From positions 1 to 19,120 of the forward strand of contig NZ_JBASBH010000026.1 of NCBI RefSeq assembly GCF_049651025.1: DNA of 19,120 nucleotides. Direction: 5' to 3'. The notes beneath the pieces were generated by a model. The model ran no database searches, was not told where the DNA came from, and worked only from the letters and a program-made list of their open reading frames with translations. Numbering within the stretch: position 1 is the first letter of the stretch; each line of letters opens with the position of its first letter. Source of the DNA: Parvibaculum sp049651025. Its GTDB lineage: Bacteria > Pseudomonadota > Alphaproteobacteria > Parvibaculales > Parvibaculaceae. This document shows, piece after piece, positions 14,185 to 19,120 of this stretch. A program made the translations under genes and the position numbers.

Positions 14185-17100
14185 TTGATCCGCCGTACCA
14201 GTAAGATTGCGCTTGAGATCGTTGGCGTTGCCGTTGCGGCGACGGCGATTCTGCTTGCCGTATTGGCATGGCGGCTTTCATCCGGCCCCGTCTCGCTCCC
14301 CATCCTCGCGCAGATCCTTCAGGACGGCGTCACGGGCCAGCTCAACGGCGGCAGCGTCGAAATCGGCGGTACGATCCTGCGCTGGCGGCCGGAGCAGCAT
14401 CAGGTCGGCCTGCGCGTCGTCGACGTCAAAATCACCGGCGCGGACGGCAACCGCGTCGCGGTCCTGCCGGAAGTTTCCTTCCGTCTCAGCATGCCCGCGC
14501 TCCTGCGCGGCCGCATCGCGCCGACAGCGGTGGAGCTTTACGGCGTTTCGGCCACGCTCATCCGCCGCCCGGAAGGCCTGTCGATGGGCCTCGCCTCGGC
14601 CAACGACAAATCCCGGACGGAATCCTCCTTCGTGCTCGGCCCCATGGTCGAGGCGCTGGTAAGGGGCGAGAGCGATAGTTCGATGCTCGGCTATCTCCGC
14701 CGCGTCGGCATTCAGGATGCAACGCTGCGCATCGTCGACGAGGTCAATGGCGTCACCTTCGAAGCGCCCAAGGCGAACCTTGCGATCTTCCGGGGCGATG
14801 GTGGCCTCGCCGCCACGCTGAGCGCCGATCTCGCGCTTGGCGACACGATGGGCCATATCGAGCTTGAAGGCGCGCTGCCCGAGGGCGCGAAAAGCGCCAC
14901 GGTCGCCATGCATGCGACCAACATCGTCCCCGCCGCGCTCGCCCGCATGTCTCCTGCCTTCGCCAACTACGCCATGATCGACGCGCCGATGGATGCGGCG
15001 GGCGATCTCGATATAGCGCCGGACGGCGAAGTAAAGTCCGCTCATCTCGTGCTCGATGCAGGCAAGGGCAACTTCACCATTCCCGGCCTCAAGCAGGCGC
15101 CCGTGCCGCTTGAAAAGGCCCATGCCGAACTGTCGCTCGATGCCCCCGCAAAGCGCATCGCGCTGCATCAACTGGTGTTGCAGGCAGGCCCGCACCGCGT
15201 CGCCATGACGGGTCACGTCGATTATGTGCTGGGCGAGGGCGTCGATCTCACCTCCGCGAAGTTCGAGCTTTCCGCAGGCAAGACGACGACCCAGATGGCC
15301 GGCATCTTCGAGGGTCTGGTAAATATCGATAATGCGCATCTGGCGGGCATGCTCGATTTCGACAAGCGCGCCTTGATCATCGACGATGTGAGCATCGGCG
15401 TTGCGGGCGGCAAGGTCGCCGCGTCCGGCACAATCGGAGAAGGCGCGCGGTCTCCCGCCCTGAAGATCAAGGGCACGATCGACAACATTCCAGTCAACGA
15501 AGCCCGCTCCGTCTGGCCGCTGGCCCTGTCGCCCAATTCGCGTGAATGGGTGTCGAAGAACATGAAGGATGGCACGCTCGAAAAAGGCACCTTCGCCATC
15601 GACGTGCCCGTCGATCTTCTCGCCGATGCCGACGAAAATCACACCCCGATCCCCAATGAGCGCATCCAGTTCGAGTTCAATGTCCGCGGCACCACCGTCA
15701 ATTTCCTTGACGGCATGCCGCCGCTCTCGGGCGTGGCGGCGCGCGGCCTCGTGCAGGGCAATCGTTTCGATGCGTGGGTCACGTCGGCTTCCGTCGTCGT
15801 CGCTCCCGGCAAGGTCATCACCATCCCGAGCGGCCACTTCCTGGATGGCAGCCTCGCCGACAAGACCAGCATCGGCGAAATCGAATTTGCAGGCGCAGGC
15901 GCCACCGCCGACATTCTCGCGCTTCTCGACCACGAGCCGCTGAAGCTGATCCGCGGCTTCGGCCTCGATCCCTCGACCATTGGCGGCAGCGGCACGTTGA
16001 ACGCCACGCTGCGCCTGCCGCTGGTGAAAACCGTCACGATTGACGAAGTGGATTTCGCGGGCAAGGCGCATGCCGAAAACGTCGTCATCCCCAACATCCA
16101 GCCCGATCTCTCGATTACCTCCGGCACGCTCGACATAGACGTGTCGCGCAAGGGGCTGAAGGGCGTCGGCAATGTCAGCCTGAACGGCATTCCGCCATTG
16201 AAACTCGTCTGGACGGAAAGCTTCGTCCGCACCAAGGCGCCGAGTTCCTCCTATCAGATTTCCGGTCGCCTCGACGATGCCGCGCGCAAGGCCATCGGCC
16301 TCGTATTCGACAAATATATCACCGGCCCCGCCATGCTCGACGCGACGCTCACCGGCAGCGGCGCGAATATCGGCAATGCGACCGTTCACGCCGATGTCAC
16401 CGGCGCGGCGCTCGACATCAACTATCTCGGCTGGACCAAGCCGACAGGCAAGACGGCGGCCATTGACTTCAATCTCGCCATGTCGGCCAAGGGCTTTGCC
16501 TTTTCCGGCTTCAAGCTGTCGGGCGAAGGCATCGACGCGCGCGGCGATTTCGTCATGGACAAGAACTGGGACTGGATATCCGCCGCTCTGCCGGTCGTGA
16601 AGCTCGGGCCGCACAACGATCTCTCGATGAATGCGCAGCGCGACGACAAGGGCGAGTTGACGCTAGACATCAAGGGCGTGAAGGCCGATGCGCGCGGCCT
16701 GTTGCACAGTTTCGTTTCCGGCAATGGCGACAAGAAAGAAGCCGAAGCCGCCGCCACCCGCATCGTGACGCCCGCAATGGAAAGCGATCCCGCCCGCCGC
16801 ACGGTCATCCGCGCCGCGCTGGGCGAGGTTGCCGCACAGAACGACACGAAGTTCACGGGCCTCGATGCGAGCCTCACCCTGATCGACGACTGGGTATATC
16901 TCGTCCGCATCGAAGGCACGGATGAGAGCGGCATGCCGTTCAAGGCATCGATCAAACCGGCGGAAAACCGCACGCGCGATTTCTCGATGACCTCGAATGA
17001 TGCGGGCTTCGTTTTCCGCTCGCTCGATCTTGCCAAGGAAGTCGTCGGCGGCGCTTTCGTGGCCAAGGCAGGCATCGACGACAAGCTTCCCGGCTCGCCC

Positions 17101-17664
17101 ATGGACGGCACCATTGATGTGGCGCAGTTCCGCATCGCCAATGCGCCTGTGCTGGCGAAAATTCTGACGCTCGGTTCGCTCACCGGCATCGGCGACACGC
17201 TGAAAGGCGAGGGCATTTATTTCGATAGCCTGAAACTGCCTTTCCGCGTTACCGGCCATCGCATCCATGTTGACGATGCGCGTATGGCCGGCCCCGCCAT
17301 CGGCCTCACCATGAAAGGCCAGGTCGATCGCGCCTTCGATGTGGTCGATATGGAGGGCACGCTCGTTCCCGCCTATACGATCAATTCCATCCTCGGCAAT
17401 GTGCCGCTGCTCGGCCCGCTCATCATCAGCCGCAAGGGCGAGGGCATTTTCGGCTTCACCTATGCGGTGAAGGGCAGCACCGACAATCCGAGCGTCATCG
17501 TCAATCCGCTCTCCGCCATTGCGCCGGGATTCCTGCGCCGCCTTTTCGAATTCGGCAGCTCGCTGCCGCCCGAGCCGGTCGCGCCCGTCACCGTCGAGCC
17601 GGCTGAAACATCCCTCCCTCCCCAAAAAGTGCCGGAATCCGCCGAAAGTCAGCCGCAGCCATAA
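14185..17664 (+). CDS. AsmA/YhdP-like envelope protein (DUF3971 and AsmA-like C-terminal region)
   Basis: This 1159-residue protein has a single N-terminal membrane anchor at about 8-29 (IALEIVGVAVAATAILLAVL). A very long, beta-rich periplasmic portion follows, made of alternating short strands with Gly/Asp turns. The N-terminal block (GGSVEIGGTILRWRPEQHQV, then VDVKITGADG) and the C-terminal block at about 1020-1135 (DMEGTLVPAYTINSILGNVP, then PLLGPLIISRKGEGIFGF) are typical of YhdP-like proteins with DUF3971 and AsmA-like C-terminal domains. Such proteins form hydrophobic grooves that carry phospholipid between inner and outer membranes; that role here is inferred. The start is TTG 14185: an in-frame TAG stands at 14167-14169, no ATG or GTG lies between, and the membrane anchor follows at once. 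AGGAG at 14168-14172 is 12 nt away, rather far. The tail is Pro/Glu-rich. Confidence 0.88.
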   Translation: MIRRTSKIALEIVGVAVAATAILLAVLAWRLSSGPVSLPILAQILQDGVTGQLNGGSVEIGGTILRWRPEQHQVGLRVVDVKITGADGNRVAVLPEVSFRLSMPALLRGRIAPTAVELYGVSATLIRRPEGLSMGLASANDKSRTESSFVLGPMVEALVRGESDSSMLGYLRRVGIQDATLRIVDEVNGVTFEAPKANLAIFRGDGGLAATLSADLALGDTMGHIELEGALPEGAKSATVAMHATNIVPAALARMSPAFANYAMIDAPMDAAGDLDIAPDGEVKSAHLVLDAGKGNFTIPGLKQAPVPLEKAHAELSLDAPAKRIALHQLVLQAGPHRVAMTGHVDYVLGEGVDLTSAKFELSAGKTTTQMAGIFEGLVNIDNAHLAGMLDFDKRALIIDDVSIGVAGGKVAASGTIGEGARSPALKIKGTIDNIPVNEARSVWPLALSPNSREWVSKNMKDGTLEKGTFAIDVPVDLLADADENHTPIPNERIQFEFNVRGTTVNFLDGMPPLSGVAARGLVQGNRFDAWVTSASVVVAPGKVITIPSGHFLDGSLADKTSIGEIEFAGAGATADILALLDHEPLKLIRGFGLDPSTIGGSGTLNATLRLPLVKTVTIDEVDFAGKAHAENVVIPNIQPDLSITSGTLDIDVSRKGLKGVGNVSLNGIPPLKLVWTESFVRTKAPSSSYQISGRLDDAARKAIGLVFDKYITGPAMLDATLTGSGANIGNATVHADVTGAALDINYLGWTKPTGKTAAIDFNLAMSAKGFAFSGFKLSGEGIDARGDFVMDKNWDWISAALPVVKLGPHNDLSMNAQRDDKGELTLDIKGVKADARGLLHSFVSGNGDKKEAEAAATRIVTPAMESDPARRTVIRAALGEVAAQNDTKFTGLDASLTLIDDWVYLVRIEGTDESGMPFKASIKPAENRTRDFSMTSNDAGFVFRSLDLAKEVVGGAFVAKAGIDDKLPGSPMDGTIDVAQFRIANAPVLAKILTLGSLTGIGDTLKGEGIYFDSLKLPFRVTGHRIHVDDARMAGPAIGLTMKGQVDRAFDVVDMEGTLVPAYTINSILGNVPLLGPLIISRKGEGIFGFTYAVKGSTDNPSVIVNPLSAIAPGFLRRLFEFGSSLPPEPVAPVTVEPAETSLPPQKVPESAESQPQP

Positions 17665-17686
17665 AATGCGGAGTGCCGATTCACGA

Positions 17687-17716
17687 TTGCGGAGTAAAAC
17701 TCCGCATATCTATACT
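17687..17716 (+). promoter_or_regulatory. Promoter with palindromic operator upstream of the diiron protein gene
   Basis: TTGCGG (17687-17692) and TATACT (17711-17716) form a plausible sigma-70 promoter with an 18-bp spacer. This would place transcription start near 17723, about 30 nt before the ATG. A perfect palindrome with arms TGCGGAGT (17688-17695) and ACTCCGCA (17699-17706), separated by AAA, overlaps the -35 and fills most of the spacer. A further direct copy of TGCGGAGT lies at 17667-17674, exactly 21 bp (two helical turns) upstream and 3 bp after the preceding stop codon. This is the geometry of a repressor operator with an auxiliary half-site. The regulator is not in the window. Confidence 0.6.
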
Positions 17717-17753
17717 CGGTCATTGGTACTGACGGACAGCGGAGGAGGAGACG

Positions 17754-18890
17754 ATGTCCACAAACGAAAGAATGACGGTCGACGCAGCCTATGAGGCCGT
17801 CGCGCCGGACGATTTCCCCGCCATGATGGAAATCGATCGCTATGGGCATCGCTCAACGGCTTTCGACAAGATCATCTCGGCCACCCACGATCACTTCTGG
17901 GACCCGCTCGATCCCAAATACATCGACTTCAACGATAAATGGGATCTCGACCGCGACCTGCTGGTCCCGACGGATTTCAACCTCGAGCTCCAGTCCGCCG
18001 TTTCGGACAAGCTCGACGAGGGCCAGAAGATTTATCTGGTGAACGAATCCGTCCGCTGGACCATGTCCTCGATCCTGCATGGCGAGCAGGGCGCGCTCGC
18101 GCTGTCGGCCTCGCTCTGCCACATCCTGAAAGATCCGGGCGCGCAGGAATATGCGGCGAACCAGACGCGTGAGGAAGCGCGCCACGTCACCGGCTTTGCA
18201 AACTACATCAAGGCGCGCTGGGGCAAGCCGACCGCTTGCGGCATCGTGCTGCGCGATCTGCTGGTCGATATCGTCGCCACGCCGCTCGCCTGGAAGAAAC
18301 TCGTCGGTATGCAGATGATCGTCGAAGGCCTTGCCATGGGCACCTTCGCGAAATTCTATTCCGAAACGCATGATCCGCTGATGAAGAAGCTCATGCAGTT
18401 CGTGATGACGGACGAAGCCTTCCACCACAAGTTCGGCAAGATCTGGGCCGACCGCACGGTCCCCCAGCTTCCTGAAGCCGAACGCGACATGATCGAGGAT
18501 TGGGCGCTCGAAGTCTTCATGACGCTGCTGCGCAACTCCACGGGGCCTGAGCAGAAGAAAGTCATCTACGAAAAGATCGGCCTCGACTGGCGATGGGTCC
18601 AGTCCGCGCTTCTCGAAGCCATGACAGACCGCAAGCTGCGCGCAACCATGATGGAAGGCACCAGCGTTTTCCGCGTCCTCATCAAGACGCTGCTGAAAGC
18701 AGGCATCATCACCAAGCGCACCGCGTCGCAATATGCGGCTTACGTCGATATGGAAGAACTCCATGGCGAAGGCGATCGCATGATCGGCGACGACATCGCG
18801 GAAGAAGGCATTCGCAGCCTGCTTGCCATCAACGGCGCTGGCGGCCACGCGGCCATCTACGCCATGCGCAACAGCGCCGCCGCCGAATAA
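17754..18890 (+). CDS. Ferritin-like diiron-carboxylate protein, substrate unknown
   Basis: This 378-residue, mostly helical, soluble protein has the diiron oxygenase/RNR-R2-like ligand set in the correct order: E111 (LHGEQG), E141xxH144 (TREEARHVTG), E191 (IVEGLAMG) and E221xxH224 (TDEAFHHKFG). All six ligands are present, so an oxygen-activating di-metal centre is likely. I do not recognise a more specific family, and substrates of such proteins range from ribonucleotides to fatty acyl chains and aromatic amines. The ATG at 17754 is preceded by GGAGGAGGAG (17741-17750), an unusually strong ribosome site. It is monocistronic, with its own operator-bearing promoter and a double-hairpin terminator, suggesting high, regulated expression. 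It shares only the general ligand pattern with the DUF455 protein at 12513-13343. Confidence 0.88.
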   Translation: MSTNERMTVDAAYEAVAPDDFPAMMEIDRYGHRSTAFDKIISATHDHFWDPLDPKYIDFNDKWDLDRDLLVPTDFNLELQSAVSDKLDEGQKIYLVNESVRWTMSSILHGEQGALALSASLCHILKDPGAQEYAANQTREEARHVTGFANYIKARWGKPTACGIVLRDLLVDIVATPLAWKKLVGMQMIVEGLAMGTFAKFYSETHDPLMKKLMQFVMTDEAFHHKFGKIWADRTVPQLPEAERDMIEDWALEVFMTLLRNSTGPEQKKVIYEKIGLDWRWVQSALLEAMTDRKLRATMMEGTSVFRVLIKTLLKAGIITKRTASQYAAYVDMEELHGEGDRMIGDDIAEEGIRSLLAINGAGGHAAIYAMRNSAAAE

Positions 18891-18900
18891 GTACGCCCCC

Positions 18901-18923
18901 GCGTTTCGTCCCCCACGAAACGC
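18901..18923 (+). terminator. First hairpin after the diiron gene
   Basis: GCGTTTCGT (18901-18909) pairs perfectly with ACGAAACGC (18915-18923) around a CCCCC loop, 10 bp after the stop codon. No T-run follows, so it may protect the 3' end or assist the terminator just downstream rather than terminate alone. Confidence 0.6.
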
Positions 18924-18931
18924 AAACGAAG

Positions 18932-18965
18932 AGGCCCCCTTCCAGAATGGAAGTGGGCCTTTTTT
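18932..18965 (+). terminator. Intrinsic terminator of the diiron gene
   Basis: A 13-position stem (18932-18944 with 18948-18960) has a single C-T mismatch (18938/18954) and a GAA loop. It runs directly into six T residues (18960-18965). This is a canonical rho-independent terminator for the + strand. Confidence 0.92.
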
Positions 18966-19025
18966 GTCGAGGTCATCCGTCAAGGCCGCGCATGGCGACC
19001 CGCATCGACCGCCGCAGACACCGCC

Positions 19026-19110
19026 GTCGTCCCGGGACTTGTTCCCGGGACCCATCTTCCCGCGAACTCCGGCGAAGCCGCTGGACCCCGGGAACAAGTC
19101 CCGGGGTGAC
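19026..19110. repeat. Long inverted repeat of the alphaproteobacterial CCCGGGA intergenic type
   Basis: Two 29-bp arms (19026-19054 and 19082-19110) are inverted copies with four mismatches. The core CCCGGGACTTGTTCCCGGG (19031-19049) is exactly complementary to 19087-19105. The 27-bp centre contains further short complementarity (CTTC and GAAG). Sequences of this sort, starting GTC(A/G)(T/C)CCCGGG, are scattered between genes in many alphaproteobacterial genomes as dispersed palindromic elements. Copy number in this genome cannot be seen here. The stretch between the terminator and this element (18966-19025) shows nothing recognisable. Confidence 0.8.
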
Positions 19111-19120
19111 ACCATTAGGA

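Noticed and set aside
14278..16614. 778-residue open frame on the - strand opposite the AsmA-like gene
   Set aside because: It has an antisense-shadow composition (rich in Asp, Arg, Gly and His) without domain features, while the + strand frame has a membrane anchor and family motifs.

Overview
This window reads as a stretch of core chromosome from a GC-rich alphaproteobacterium, probably in or near the Hyphomicrobiales/Parvibaculales. The evidence is an RNase E with an acidic insertion in its S1 domain and a C-terminal GWW motif, a bactofilin overlapping an M23 peptidase gene, an alphaproteobacterial type of RF2, GANTC sites in intergenic DNA, and a CCCGGGA-type intergenic inverted repeat. 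I see no phage, insertion sequence, CRISPR array, tRNA or rRNA. Codon and base use look uniform, so nothing suggests recent transfer. The genus cannot be settled from the sequence alone.

Layout. Bases 1-261 hold the 3' end of a methyltransferase-like gene (+), which meets rne (RNase E, -, 340-3036) at a shared bidirectional terminator. A long (~790 bp) non-coding gap separates rne from a divergent, mostly cell-wall block on the + strand: an AMIN/Amidase_3 N-acetylmuramoyl-L-alanine amidase (3829-5238), class A penicillin-binding protein 1A (5434-7935), release factor 2 with an intact programmed +1 frameshift (8012-9143), and an HI0933/BaiN-like flavoprotein (9148-10338). A second bidirectional terminator follows. 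Three gene units then read leftward or divergently: an M23 peptidase and bactofilin pair (12343 to 10417, -, overlapping by 23 bp), a PrxQ/Bcp-type peroxiredoxin and DUF455 ferritin-like protein pair (13929 to 12513, -, 4-bp gap), and a large AsmA/YhdP-like envelope protein (14185-17664, +, TTG start). The window ends with a second, unrelated diiron ferritin-like protein (17754-18890, +) behind a promoter that carries a palindromic operator-like element. After it come a two-hairpin terminator and a long inverted repeat.

How the genes fit together. Four genes act on the envelope: the amidase cleaves septal peptidoglycan, PBP1A polymerises it, the M23 peptidase with its bactofilin scaffold probably localises endopeptidase activity for shape control, and the AsmA-like protein probably moves lipid between membranes. 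RNase E and RF2 are both examples of gene-expression machinery that commonly controls its own synthesis. The peroxiredoxin and the two diiron proteins suggest oxygen or peroxide chemistry, but their substrates are unknown.

I found no clearly new biological system. The most worthwhile leads are the triple TGCGGAGT element over the promoter of the last gene, TTAACCA (CtrA-like) motifs in four intergenic regions, the overlapping bactofilin/M23 pair, and the diiron protein of unknown substrate.
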